From: an uncultured Oscillospiraceae bacterium
GTDB lineage: Bacteria > Bacillota > Clostridia > Oscillospirales > Oscillospiraceae
NCBI GenBank assembly: GCA_904398675.1
Contig: CAJFPI010000069.1
Location: 1-24,354 of the forward strand
Length of the DNA stretch: 24,354 bases
Direction of reading: 5' to 3'
Part shown: positions 1 to 7,412 of the stretch, piece by piece
Layout of the letters: every line of letters starts with the position of its first letter
Position numbering within the stretch: the stretch's first letter is position 1
The notes under the pieces: model-generated
Seen by the model: the letters and a program-made list of their open reading frames with translations, nothing else
Told to the model about the DNA's origin: nothing
The model's database searches: none
Position numbers and translations under genes: made by a program

Positions 1-1
1 C

Positions 2-142
2 CCGGTAATCCTGCTGTCCGGGAGCGGGGACTACAGCTCCACCATCGAGGTAGGCGGCGGCAGCACCTATATCGGCGTCTGGGGCGAAGGCGTGACCGGG
101 AATATATCCGTCCGCGCTGCGTCACCCGACAGGCAGGCATAG
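2..142 (+). CDS. C-terminal tail of an unknown protein (5' end outside window)
   Basis: An open frame enters from the left edge and ends at TAG 140-142, giving 46 residues rich in Gly, Ser and Thr (it includes the stretch IEVGGGSTYIGVWGEG). The alternating hydrophobic/Gly pattern resembles the end of a secreted beta-rich or Ig-like domain, but no family can be named. The competing minus-strand frame at 67-303 lies across a terminator and looks non-coding. Because only the end is visible, the product is unknown and the call rests on reading-frame quality alone. Confidence 0.45.
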   Translation, partial: PVILLSGSGDYSSTIEVGGGSTYIGVWGEGVTGNISVRAASPDRQA

Positions 143-246
143 TCCGGCACAGCCCGGCCTGCTGCCAGAGAGGCGGGCGGGCGTCCCTGCTCCAGCCCGC
201 GTTCCTTATCAGTAAGGTCCCGGGGCAAAAGCGCATCGGATACGGA

Positions 247-302
247 TAAAAATGCCCCCGCCCACCGGCCCATCTCATCGATAAGCCGGAAGAGCGGGGG
301 CA
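247..302 (-). terminator. Rho-independent terminator of the sigma-factor operon
   Basis: TGCCCCCGC (253-261) pairs perfectly with GCGGGGGCA (294-302), and a nested CCGGC/GCCGG stem (265-269 / 285-289) sits inside. Read on the minus strand the stem is followed by a T run (positions 252-247). It lies about 40 bases after the stop of the minus-strand gene at 343, so it most likely ends that operon. It could also stop transcripts from the left-edge gene. Confidence 0.75.
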
Positions 303-342
303 AATCCAGGTGCCGGAGGGGCGAAAATACCCGCCGTGGCGC

Positions 343-1089
343 TCAGGATGCGCCTTGAGCGGTTTCTGTCTGGATCCGGTCCATTTCCGCCTGGACATAT
401 TCCTCTGTGATTTGCTGGTAGCCGCCGTTTACCCGGGGAAAGGAGACCGACTGGAGCAGCCTGGCGCGGTAAGCTGGCAGCGGATCCTCTTCCTGATTTG
501 CGGCATAGATCTGTACAACCGCATATCCGACAATGTGTTCCCCCTCGTAAATGGTAATGCGGATATACGCCGTTCGCCCCGTATAGGTCGTAAAGCCGCC
601 GTCATCTGCTTGAGAAAGGCTTGTCCAATAGATGGTCTCGCCATTTTCGGCGTACAGCGGCGTCTCCATATATTGGATCTCAGCGTTTTCCCACAGCAGC
701 AGCGTTCCCTCCTCCGCCGACACCGCAAAGGCCGCCTCCGGATGGTCCGGAGCACAGAGCTCCAGGGGCAGCCCCGGCCGGCTGCTCATGGCAGGGCTCC
801 AGCTGTAATCCAGCGGCAGCTCCATGCCCTCCTGCAGGACCTGCCCCTCCTCTGATGATGCGGCATAGGCCGTAACGGTCAAAAAGCCGGACGCTGTGAC
901 CACCTCCGAGGAGGAGAGCCGCACCAGGATCCCCAATGCCAAAGCGGCGCACAGGCAGGCTGCAAGGGCGCAGCGCCGGAGCCAGCGGCCGGGCCGTCCC
1001 GCTGCAGAACAGGCGGCGCCTCCCGCCGCCTCCTCATAGTAGCGGTCAGCCACCTCGCCCACCGCCTCGGAAAATCTTCTTGCGTTCAT
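343..1089 (-). CDS. Single-pass membrane protein encoded with an ECF sigma factor (possible anti-sigma partner)
   Basis: This 248-residue product begins MNARRFSEAVGEV. It has a short N-terminal cytoplasmic segment with Arg residues, one hydrophobic segment near residues 37-55 (ALAACLCAALALGILV), and an outer region of about 190 residues with no recognised domain. The ATG overlaps the sigma gene stop as ATGA, so the two are translationally coupled. That arrangement, with soluble head, one TM and extracytoplasmic tail, is typical of proteins that hold or modulate ECF sigma factors in Clostridia. No zinc anti-sigma motif (HxxxCxxC) is visible, so the anti-sigma role is inferred from position. 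An upstream in-frame extension to 1509 overlaps the sigma gene and is rejected. Confidence 0.8.
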   Translation of the reverse strand: MNARRFSEAVGEVADRYYEEAAGGAACSAAGRPGRWLRRCALAACLCAALALGILVRLSSSEVVTASGFLTVTAYAASSEEGQVLQEGMELPLDYSWSPAMSSRPGLPLELCAPDHPEAAFAVSAEEGTLLLWENAEIQYMETPLYAENGETIYWTSLSQADDGGFTTYTGRTAYIRITIYEGEHIVGYAVVQIYAANQEEDPLPAYRARLLQSVSFPRVNGGYQQITEEYVQAEMDRIQTETAQGAS

Positions 1090-1646
1090 GGAAACACCCC
1101 GCTTTCCATCAGATATTTTTTCAGTTTCCGGCGGATCAGGGACAGCCGGACAGTCACGTTTTTTTCCGAGATGCCCACACGCCTGGCAATGTCGGAGCAG
1201 GTGTCCAGATAGGCGTAGCGGCGCATGAAGATTACCCGTTCCCTGTGGGACAGAGTATCCAGAAAGCGCTCTATGACATGCGCCAGCTCTCTGGCCTCCA
1301 GCTCCGTTTCCGCAGTGTCCGGGCCGGCAAGGCAGCTCTCGATTTCCTCCATCGCCACGGTGTAAATGCTGTTCCTCTTGGCGGCCGTCTCCCGGTAATA
1401 GACCTTTAGGGAGAGGTTGCGGACGATCTTGCAGAGGTAGGTCAGCAGCGGACTGGGACGGGACGGCGGGATGGCGTTCCACGCCCCCAGGTAGGCGTCG
1501 CTGACGCACTCCTCCGCGTCCTGTCTGTCGTTTACGATGTTATACGAGAGTTGATGGAGCACCTTGCCATATTTGCGGTCCAATTCCTGGACAGCCTGCT
1601 CTGAGCGGGCAAAAAACAGCCCGATAATCTGGTCGTCTTCCATCAT
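1086..1646 (-). CDS. ECF-type RNA polymerase sigma factor
   Basis: The 186-residue protein has a sigma-70 region 2 (about residues 20-85, including DRQDAEECVSDAYLGAWN and TYLCKIVRN) and a region 4 helix-turn-helix (about 130-180, LSHRERVIFMRRY followed by CSDIARRVGISEKNVTVRLS). That is the usual ECF length and order. The start is set at the ATG preceded by AAAGGAGG with a seven-base gap; the frame stays open a further ten codons upstream without a better site. It probably directs RNA polymerase to its own operon and to an envelope or stress regulon, with the downstream membrane protein as partner. The signal sensed is not visible. Confidence 0.92.
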   Translation of the reverse strand: MMEDDQIIGLFFARSEQAVQELDRKYGKVLHQLSYNIVNDRQDAEECVSDAYLGAWNAIPPSRPSPLLTYLCKIVRNLSLKVYYRETAAKRNSIYTVAMEEIESCLAGPDTAETELEARELAHVIERFLDTLSHRERVIFMRRYAYLDTCSDIARRVGISEKNVTVRLSLIRRKLKKYLMESGVFP

Positions 1647-1938
1647 CCATTCGCCTCCTTTCCGGCCCTCATCCATATACTACGGTTTCGCAGGCAAATG
1701 CTAAATGCACCCATCCGCTTTTTCAGGATCCGGCTGAAAAAGTACGTCCCACTCCCGGCCTGCCATTCAGTCGGGAACAGGCGCGGCAGCGGAGATCGCC
1801 CGGTTCCGATCCATCCACGTCTTCCTCCGCCCCAGTCATCTGCAGGCAGGCACGCACCGCCCGTCCCTCGCACACGCCGCCCCACATACTACCGTTCCAA
1901 GCGGGATTTCCCTTGACAATTTTTCAGGATCAATGATA
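1647..1938. other. Intergenic region with a 9-bp perfect inverted repeat and no gene
   Basis: No convincing coding frame is present. CTTTTTCAG (1718-1726) and CTGAAAAAG (1734-1742) form a perfect dyad with a seven-base centre, about 75 bases upstream of the sigma gene start. It could be an operator or a hairpin. A clear minus-strand promoter for the sigma operon was not identified. The right end carries a strong plus-strand promoter, listed separately. Confidence 0.55.
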
Positions 1939-1942
1939 TCAT
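1913..1942 (+). promoter_or_regulatory. Sigma-70 type promoter with no intact gene downstream
   Basis: TTGACA (1913-1918) and TATCAT (1937-1942) are separated by 18 bases, and AGGAGG-like sequence follows near 1951-1964. The first ATG (1980) opens only a 16-codon frame before running into sequence antisense to the truncated solute-binding protein. The promoter looks severed from its gene by the rearrangement that formed the scar. Confidence 0.5.
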
Positions 1943-2922
1943 CCCGGTAACAGGAGGCGGAGGAGAACCGCAACGCCCCATGTATGCCAGCACTCTCCAT
2001 CCATACGCGCGGCACGGGCAGCCCATATGATACTTACAGCGGCCTCACCAGTCTGCATAAGCACCATGCTGTCGTCATTTGTGTAGCTCAATGCAGCTTC
2101 AGGCATGTAGGAGTACAACTCCTGCATCATTTCAATGGCAGCGACTCCTTCCGGCCCGTTGAAGAGCAGGTTGAGGTCCTCATCATACCATTCGCCTCCC
2201 ATACCGACAAGAGCAGTGCCGAATTCTGTCATCAATCCGCCTGGCTGGCCAAACGTCATTACGAGCGGGTATTTGACAAGTCCTGACTGCTTAATGGTCT
2301 CGAGGCAATCTAAAAGTTCATCAACGGTAGTGGGCGGCTCCAGATTCAGCTGCTCAAAGATGTCGTTTCGATAAAACATGATCTGGTTATCGATAGAAAT
2401 AGGTATGCCATAAATTTTCCCGTCATAGGTAAAGGCATCCCATGACGCCTGAGAAATATCACTGAAATCGTATACATCATCATATTTCTCAATCAAGTCA
2501 TTGAGAGGATATAACCAACCTTTCGCGACAAAATTTCCAAAACTCATGTCAGTACACTGCATGATCTCATATGGGGAAGTGCTCCCTGAGGAGAGAGCCA
2601 GCGTCTCTTGCTGAATTACATCGCTCTGCTGCAAATATGTGATATTGAAATCGAGATTGTCTATACCGTCGGCATCCTTCTGAAACTGTGCCACATGCGT
2701 CTCCATAGCAGTGGAACGGTAAGAAATCATATTGATATTAACTGGCTGACTAAACAACGAAGCGCTTACCTCGACGCCTGTCAGCGGCATTTGAATTGTA
2801 CCATCAACATCTATATTGCCGCTGTCGGGAGTGTTTTCTGCAGGTGATCCGCATGCAGTGAGAGAGATAGATAAAATATACACAACAAGCGCCAGTGCAA
2901 TGAGTTTCTTCTTCCTGAACAT
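1939..2922 (-). pseudogene. 3'-truncated extracellular solute-binding lipoprotein (sugar-type ABC transporter)
   Basis: The N-terminus is a lipoprotein signal (basic MFRKKK, hydrophobic run, lipobox LTAC with Cys near residue 24). It is followed by a recognisable family 1 solute-binding fold, with motifs such as GWLYPLNDL, YDGKIYGIPISIDNQIMFYRND and TVDELLDCLETIK. Intact members run about 420-450 residues. This frame stays homologous only to about residue 298 (MQTGEAAVSI) and then reads unrelated Arg/Trp-rich sequence to its stop. The 3' third of the gene is therefore missing and a junction lies near 2025-2035. AGGAGG precedes the ATG correctly. No permease genes are adjacent, so it is probably non-functional. 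Its base composition is more AT-rich than that of the flanking operons. Confidence 0.8.
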
Positions 2923-2961
2923 ATTTGCCCTCCTTACCCATCATTTGAGTTTATCGAATAG

Positions 2962-3267
2962 CTAATAACGATTGAAGAGCTGCTGAATCTTGCAAAAATA
3001 ACGAATCGGCAATTGCGCAAAATGTTCAATGAAGAATACGGTTGCTCCCCAATGCAATACCTAATAGGCATACGCATCAACAGGGCCTGCTATCTGCTGG
3101 CCTATTCAGACATGAATATTACTGAGATTGCAAATAGTGTAGGATTTGATGACAGTAACTATTTTTCGCGTAAATTTAAGCAAATTAAAGGAGTGTCTCC
3201 CCGTGACTATCGCGCCCAGGTGATACAAAGCACCCATCAGGATTCCTCTTCTATACATGTAAACTGA
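2962..3267 (+). pseudogene. AraC-family regulator fragment (C-terminal DNA-binding domain only)
   Basis: The frame opens just after a TAG at 2959-2961 and encodes about 100 residues that match the whole AraC double helix-turn-helix: an ITIEELLNLAKITNRQLRKMF first half, then CSPMQYLIGIRINRACYLL, DMNITEIANSVGFDDSNYFSRKFK and GVSPRDYRAQ. The N-terminal sensing or receiver domain is absent, and no start codon with a ribosome-binding site is visible. AraC/YesN-type regulators often accompany sugar solute-binding proteins like the one just to the left, so both fragments may come from one lost sugar-uptake locus. Their head-to-head arrangement with only about 40 bases between them indicates deletion or inversion. 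Confidence 0.82.
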
Positions 3268-3327
3268 CAAACAGAGGTATCCCCACATTCCGATCAGAGG
3301 TAGGTAGAAAGATGCGTTTTGGGGGAG

Positions 3328-3376
3328 GCAAAAAAAGAACTAGCACTTAATACTTGAGTGCTAGTTCTTTTTTTGC
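3328..3376. terminator. Perfect 20-bp inverted repeat, likely bidirectional terminator
   Basis: The arm at 3328-3347 is the exact reverse complement of 3357-3376, with a nine-base loop TAATACTTG. The outer part of the stem is an A7/T7 tract, so both strands give a hairpin ending in a U run, as in bidirectional intrinsic terminators. It lies about 60 bases past the AraC fragment stop. The AGCACT/AGTGCT core resembles the HrcA operator CIRCE but the spacing differs. Confidence 0.65.
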
Positions 3377-3968
3377 AGTTTTTCCTCAGCCAACTGCTGG
3401 GTATAAGGTACAATAATTTTCACTGATTGAAAAGGGTAAAGAGAGGCATAGTCTGCAGATCTCTGGCAGCATGAAGTCGTGTCACTCCGTTTGAAAGGAG
3501 GTTTGAGGAGTTTGTATAGCTTAACTAGGACACAATCAAGGGTCAAATCAAAGGGGAGGCAGCGCAGAGGAAACTCTCAACAAGCTGTCTAAGCTGCTGA
3601 CAACCAAGGCAGGGAAAACGCCCCAGGCCCGCTTGGCGCGAGCGCAACGAGCCACAGTTGCCATTACAACCGGGAAATCCACCGCCGATCCCACATAACG
3701 GGCAGTTTCCCGGACAGCAGCTCCACTCTCATGCTGATCTGTACCCGCTCCGCCATGTGGCCAGCACCCAGTAAGGCGACAAGAAGTATATGAACATGAA
3801 ACGCCTGGAGACGCCCCTTTAAGACTCCTCCATTGCCTGCCGACTCCATTCATCTCAGAACCTGCCAAAACTTTTGCGTAAAATTTTTGGCACGGCCTAT
3901 GGGTATCCGGCAGTCTTGCCGCCTACAGTTTTATTCTGTACTCTCTCACCCCGCCCTATTCTCACCCA

Positions 3969-4020
3969 AAAATAGTCTTGAGATTTCCCGAATTTCTTCG
4001 CGATTTCTCAAGACTATTTT
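3969..4020 (-). terminator. 15-bp inverted repeat, candidate terminator for the FCD regulator gene
   Basis: AAAATAGTCTTGAGA (3969-3983) pairs perfectly with TCTCAAGACTATTTT (4006-4020) around a 22-base loop that itself contains CGAA/TTCG. On the minus strand the stem ends in TATTTTTG, a short T run. It lies about 150 bases beyond the stop of the regulator at 4172, which is farther than usual, so another role such as operator or element end cannot be excluded. Confidence 0.5.
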
Positions 4021-4171
4021 GCTTTATCTACATTTCCTCAAGCTTACTTAACATATCCTTTTAACTACCTTCTTTGAGCGGTTGATCTTAATATTTAAGG
4101 AAGGTCTCATCCCACACCTCACGGCAGTTTATTGCCGTCTTTACTGATCAGTAAAAAAGATTAAAAGAATA

Positions 4172-4942
4172 CTACATATTTTCTACCTGTTCACCTACCG
4201 CCAGACACAGAGTAGAAATATGGTCATTCATCAGTTTGGCAGCCTCCTCCACATCGTGCCGACAAATGGCGTCGGCAATTTGTTCGTGTTCTTTTACATA
4301 AATTCTACCGCGCTCACGGGTTACCAAGGTTTCCATTTTCCCCTCGATTCGTTTCTCCTCATAAATCAACATGTTAAGAATGGATCGAATAAAACGGTTG
4401 TGGCTAATTTCTGCCACCGTAGCATGAAAATCCAATGCAACATTGGTTGGATCTTCATTGCGCCGCACCGTATCCTGATGGGAAGACACAATCTTTAGTA
4501 GTTTCTGAAGCTCATCATCTGTGGCATTTTGTGCTGCTAAACGAGCTGCCTCCGTTTCTAAAGCCTTTCTGGCATCCAGCAGGTCAATCAGTTCGCTATA
4601 CTCAGTTACTTTTACCGTCTTGCTTAATTCTGACTGAATCTGAGCGCGTTCTAACTTTTCTTCCATTTCCTGCAGATAGGCTCGGCCACCGGGCGTCAAA
4701 ACACGTCCGCTCTTACTGTGCTGCACGGTGTAGTCCTGCGCATCCAGCTCCTTGAGGTAGCGACCGATCGTTGCAGTACTACAATCGATCCCGGCAGATA
4801 TCATATCCTGCCGCAATGTCCAAGAGCCCACGGGCTCGTTCTTCTCCCCAATGAAGTGCAAGAGGAGATAAGAGTAGACCTTGAATTTGTCAGAGAACAG
4901 CCCGGTCTGCATCAAAATTGTTTCATTTGTCCGAATAGCCAC
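4172..4942 (-). CDS. FCD-domain transcriptional regulator with an atypical N-terminal winged helix
   Basis: The product is 256 residues from a GTG start. That start is chosen because AAAGGA lies eight bases upstream; a TTG six codons earlier has no such site. Residues 18-95 form a winged helix-turn-helix (SWTLRQDMISAGIDCSTATIGRYLKELDAQDY) more like the NrpR/ArgR-type HTH than classic GntR. Residues 115-250 are an all-helical FCD ligand-binding domain with the spaced histidines H173, H219 and H241 that bind metal in this family. The usual Asp four residues before the first His is not in its normal place. It sits at the end of the catabolic operon but has its own promoter, so it is the likely local regulator, probably released by a pathway substrate or intermediate. 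Confidence 0.85.
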   Translation of the reverse strand: MAIRTNETILMQTGLFSDKFKVYSYLLLHFIGEKNEPVGSWTLRQDMISAGIDCSTATIGRYLKELDAQDYTVQHSKSGRVLTPGGRAYLQEMEEKLERAQIQSELSKTVKVTEYSELIDLLDARKALETEAARLAAQNATDDELQKLLKIVSSHQDTVRRNEDPTNVALDFHATVAEISHNRFIRSILNMLIYEEKRIEGKMETLVTRERGRIYVKEHEQIADAICRHDVEEAAKLMNDHISTLCLAVGEQVENM

Positions 4943-4986
4943 AATACACGTCCTTTGCAAAAAATATAGGAAATTATATTTTTTTC

Positions 4987-5016
4987 ATTATAGCAGAATA
5001 TGGAAAAGTAAATCAA
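4987..5016 (-). promoter_or_regulatory. Promoter of the FCD-family regulator gene
   Basis: On the minus strand TTGATT (5016-5011) and a perfect TATAAT (4992-4987) are 18 bases apart, ending about 45 bases before the GTG start. No terminator is visible between the EamA gene stop at 5060 and this promoter, so the regulator may also be transcribed by read-through from the operon. Confidence 0.7.
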
Positions 5017-5059
5017 TACATCCTCCCATAGAAAAATACCAAAACAGGCTACAGGCCAT

Positions 5060-5956
5060 CTAGTTAATACGAGCATTCTCTGCGTCGGGACTGTCAGGTT
5101 TTATCTTATTCGGAGAGGTGAGAATTTGGATCGTCACGCAGCCTAATACAATCCCCCCTCCCAGCAGGGCAAAGGGGCCCGGCAGCGCACCGGTGAGGAG
5201 GGCAACCCACAACGGATTTAAAATAGGGTCCAGCATGAGAAGGAGGGAGACCTCCGTGGAATTCAGCAACGGCGCGGATTTGGAGTAGAGGATGGAGGAG
5301 ATGCCGGAACCCACTGCGCCCAGAAAAACCACAGCCAGCACAGAGGAGCCAGTGACGCAGGGCGGATCCGCCAGCGCCACCAAAGCCCCGCCAAAGAAGG
5401 AGATGAGGCACATCAGCATGGTGTACTCCTGGATATCCGCCTTCGCGTGGCAGGCGTAAAAGATGCTGCACGCCATGCCGATGCCACTAAGGAGTCCGAA
5501 CAGATTGCCCAGCACCTGCCCTAGGGAGAGCTTGTCGGCGAAAAAGAGCACAATGCCGGCCATCATGCAAAGGGAGATGACCGTTTCCTTCCGTTCTAAG
5601 CGGCGCTTGAGTACCAGCCGGCACAGTAGTAGCACAAAAAGCGGGTTTGTGTACTGCAGGACGACGGCGTTGACAGGCGCTGTCAGCTTGTTGGCGATGA
5701 CGAAAGCCGTGGTGGTAAAAAGGGAAATCAGCGCACCGGCCAGCACTTTCCGATTCAGTACAATCCGGCAGGACCGCCGGTAGGCGGCGAGGCACAGGAA
5801 AGCTACGGCGCTGCGTCCTCCGGTAATGACCAGCGGGTTCCAGTCCACAAACTGGAAAGCGGCGCCCATGGTGCTGTAGCACAGAGCCACCAGGATAACT
5901 GTAAGCCGCGCCTTCGTCTGGGGGGCGGCGGGGGAAAGGTCCGCGGTGTATCTCAT
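5060..5956 (-). CDS. EamA/DMT-family inner-membrane transporter
   Basis: The protein has 298 residues with about ten hydrophobic segments in two repeats of five, the standard drug/metabolite transporter layout. Examples are LTVILVALCYSTMGAAF, VVLQYTNPLFVLLLCRL in the first half and GAVGSGISSILYSKSAPLL, VSLLLMLDPILNPLWVALL in the second. The ATG overlaps the preceding stop as TGATG and has GGAGGGG eight bases upstream; an in-frame TTG one codon earlier is less likely. As the last structural gene of the operon it may export an end product or excess intermediate. DMT proteins also import small metabolites, so direction and substrate are unknown. Confidence 0.9.
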   Translation of the reverse strand: MRYTADLSPAAPQTKARLTVILVALCYSTMGAAFQFVDWNPLVITGGRSAVAFLCLAAYRRSCRIVLNRKVLAGALISLFTTTAFVIANKLTAPVNAVVLQYTNPLFVLLLCRLVLKRRLERKETVISLCMMAGIVLFFADKLSLGQVLGNLFGLLSGIGMACSIFYACHAKADIQEYTMLMCLISFFGGALVALADPPCVTGSSVLAVVFLGAVGSGISSILYSKSAPLLNSTEVSLLLMLDPILNPLWVALLTGALPGPFALLGGGIVLGCVTIQILTSPNKIKPDSPDAENARIN

Positions 5957-7383
5957 CAATAGTACCCCTCCGCAGTCCAGCGGGCCAGGGGCAGCTCCTT
6001 CTCCCAGCCAGTCTCCCGCAGCCGCCGGCAGATACCCAGAGCGGAGCGGTTCGCCTTCGCTATTTCCTTCTGTTCGTCCACTGTACGGAGGACGTGGTCC
6101 TCCACCACGATGTTTCCGTCAATGATGACCGTCTCCACCTCGCTGCCACTGGCGGAATATACTAGGTTAGGGATAATGTTACGAACCGGATAGGGCAAGA
6201 TGGGGCTCAGTGCGGGGCTGGAAAGATCCACTAGGATGACGTCCGCCTTTTTGCCCGGACGCAGGGACCCTATCTGATCACCGATTCCCATAGCTTTGGC
6301 TGCCTCAATGGTGGCCATGCGGAGGACTTTCCACGCGGGGAAAACTGTGGGAGAGCTGTTTTTGTACTTGTGGAGCAGAGCAGTAAGTTTCATCTCGTTG
6401 AAGAGGTTGTTGCAGTTGTTGCCAGGTGCTTGGTCAGTACCAAGGCCCACAGTGCCTCCTAAGGCCATATACTCCTGGGCGGGAGGCAATGCCCCGTTGA
6501 TGATGGCGATGCTTGCGGTACACAGGGCCATGCTTACCCCCCTCTGGGCTAGCAGATGCCGTTCCTGTTGGGTGGTCTCCGTAATGTGTGCGGCGTGGAG
6601 ATGACTGTTGAGATACCCCAGCTCGTCCAGCAGCTCCACCGGGCGCTTGCCGTAGCGCTCCATCACCTGGCGGGTCTCCCGGTCGCCCTGGGCCACATGC
6701 ATGTGGATATCCAGGCCGTTCTTGTCCGCGTAGGCCTTGATCTCCCGCAGCAGCGGGATGGAGCACATCTCGCTGGCCTGGGGGCCCATCATACAGGTGA
6801 TACGACCGCCATCCTTCTGATGGTAGGTTTCTACTAGCGAAATAGCATCCTGTAATTTCCGGTTACCTTTAGCGCTGTCAAAATTTTGCAGAGCAGTGTC
6901 TTGTACACCGTATGTCACCGTGGGGAGCTCGTTGATCATCTCGGCGACCACCGCCCGGGTCCCCACCTTGATGTGGTTTTTCACCAGCTCCAGCATGGGG
7001 AAGTCATAGTCACAGAAGGTGGTAGTCCCTTTTTTGACAGCCTCGATAATATTCAGCATGGAGCCGGCCGCCAGGTCCTCCGTCTCCGCCAGGCTGAGCA
7101 GCGGCAGAATCCCGCTGTACATCCACTTGTCGATGTCCTGGCTCCCGCCGCGGACAATGGCGTTGGAGGTGTGGATATGGGCGTCCACAAACCCCGGCAA
7201 AACGGCGCGGTCGGTGGCGTCGAGGTAGCGGTGGGCGGTATAGGCGGCGGTGACCTCCTTTGTGGGGGCGACGGCCACAATGGTATTGCCCTTGATGCCC
7301 ACTGCCCCGTCGGGGATGACGCCGACGCCGTCGCCTTCCATGGTGATGACATAGCCGCTGTGAATGATCAGATCCAGTACCAT
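5956..7383 (-). CDS. Metal-dependent amidohydrolase, TRZ/ATZ (deaminase/chlorohydrolase) type
   Basis: The 475-residue enzyme has the TIM-barrel amidohydrolase signature: PGFVDAHIHTS (H69, H71), LDIHMHVAQ (H229), LHAAHITET (H266) and GLGTDQAPGNN (D317), plus the small beta-sandwich formed by both termini. Members hydrolyse amino, methylthio-adenosine or chloro substituents on N-heterocycles such as SAH, guanine, cytosine or triazines. In many members the third motif reads HxAE, where Glu helps catalysis; here it is HVAQ, so the substrate or mechanism may differ. The start is the ATG with AGGAGG five bases upstream rather than an earlier in-frame codon. It lies between the SDR and exporter genes. 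The substrate is not predictable from sequence alone. Confidence 0.9.
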   Translation of the reverse strand: MVLDLIIHSGYVITMEGDGVGVIPDGAVGIKGNTIVAVAPTKEVTAAYTAHRYLDATDRAVLPGFVDAHIHTSNAIVRGGSQDIDKWMYSGILPLLSLAETEDLAAGSMLNIIEAVKKGTTTFCDYDFPMLELVKNHIKVGTRAVVAEMINELPTVTYGVQDTALQNFDSAKGNRKLQDAISLVETYHQKDGGRITCMMGPQASEMCSIPLLREIKAYADKNGLDIHMHVAQGDRETRQVMERYGKRPVELLDELGYLNSHLHAAHITETTQQERHLLAQRGVSMALCTASIAIINGALPPAQEYMALGGTVGLGTDQAPGNNCNNLFNEMKLTALLHKYKNSSPTVFPAWKVLRMATIEAAKAMGIGDQIGSLRPGKKADVILVDLSSPALSPILPYPVRNIIPNLVYSASGSEVETVIIDGNIVVEDHVLRTVDEQKEIAKANRSALGICRRLRETGWEKELPLARWTAEGYY

Positions 7384-7412
7384 AAAACCCTCCTGCAAAA
7401 ATAACGTGTCGC

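Larger units (their letters stand above)
3268..4171. other. Gene-poor scar region of about 900 bases
   Basis: Several frames of 60-106 codons exist, but none has both a start signal and recognisable composition. The plus-strand reading around 3568-3700 gives a Lys/Arg/Ala-rich stretch interrupted by stops that could be decayed mobile-element sequence, but no family is identifiable. The region also holds two perfect inverted repeats (3328-3376 and 3969-4020, listed separately), a 6-bp stem ACGGCA/TGCCGT (4121-4138) and a 16-bp palindrome centred on TGATCA (4140-4155). Confidence 0.6.

Noticed and set aside
310..855. A 181-codon plus-strand frame
   Set aside because: Antisense to the sigma-linked membrane protein, begins in the terminator region and has no ribosome-binding site.
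1090..1509. N-terminal extension of the membrane protein by 140 residues
   Set aside because: It overlaps the sigma factor gene in another frame, and its translation is Arg/Pro/His-rich. The ATG at 1089 with the ATGA overlap is the better start.
3341..3363. CIRCE (HrcA) operator
   Set aside because: The core AGCACT/AGTGCT fits, but CIRCE is TTAGCACTC-N9-GAGTGCTAA and here the gap is two bases too short and the flanking C/G pair is broken. No chaperone gene is nearby.
3548..3868. A 106-codon minus-strand frame in the scar region
   Set aside because: Cys/Ser/Arg-rich composition, no ribosome-binding site, and no recognisable motif.
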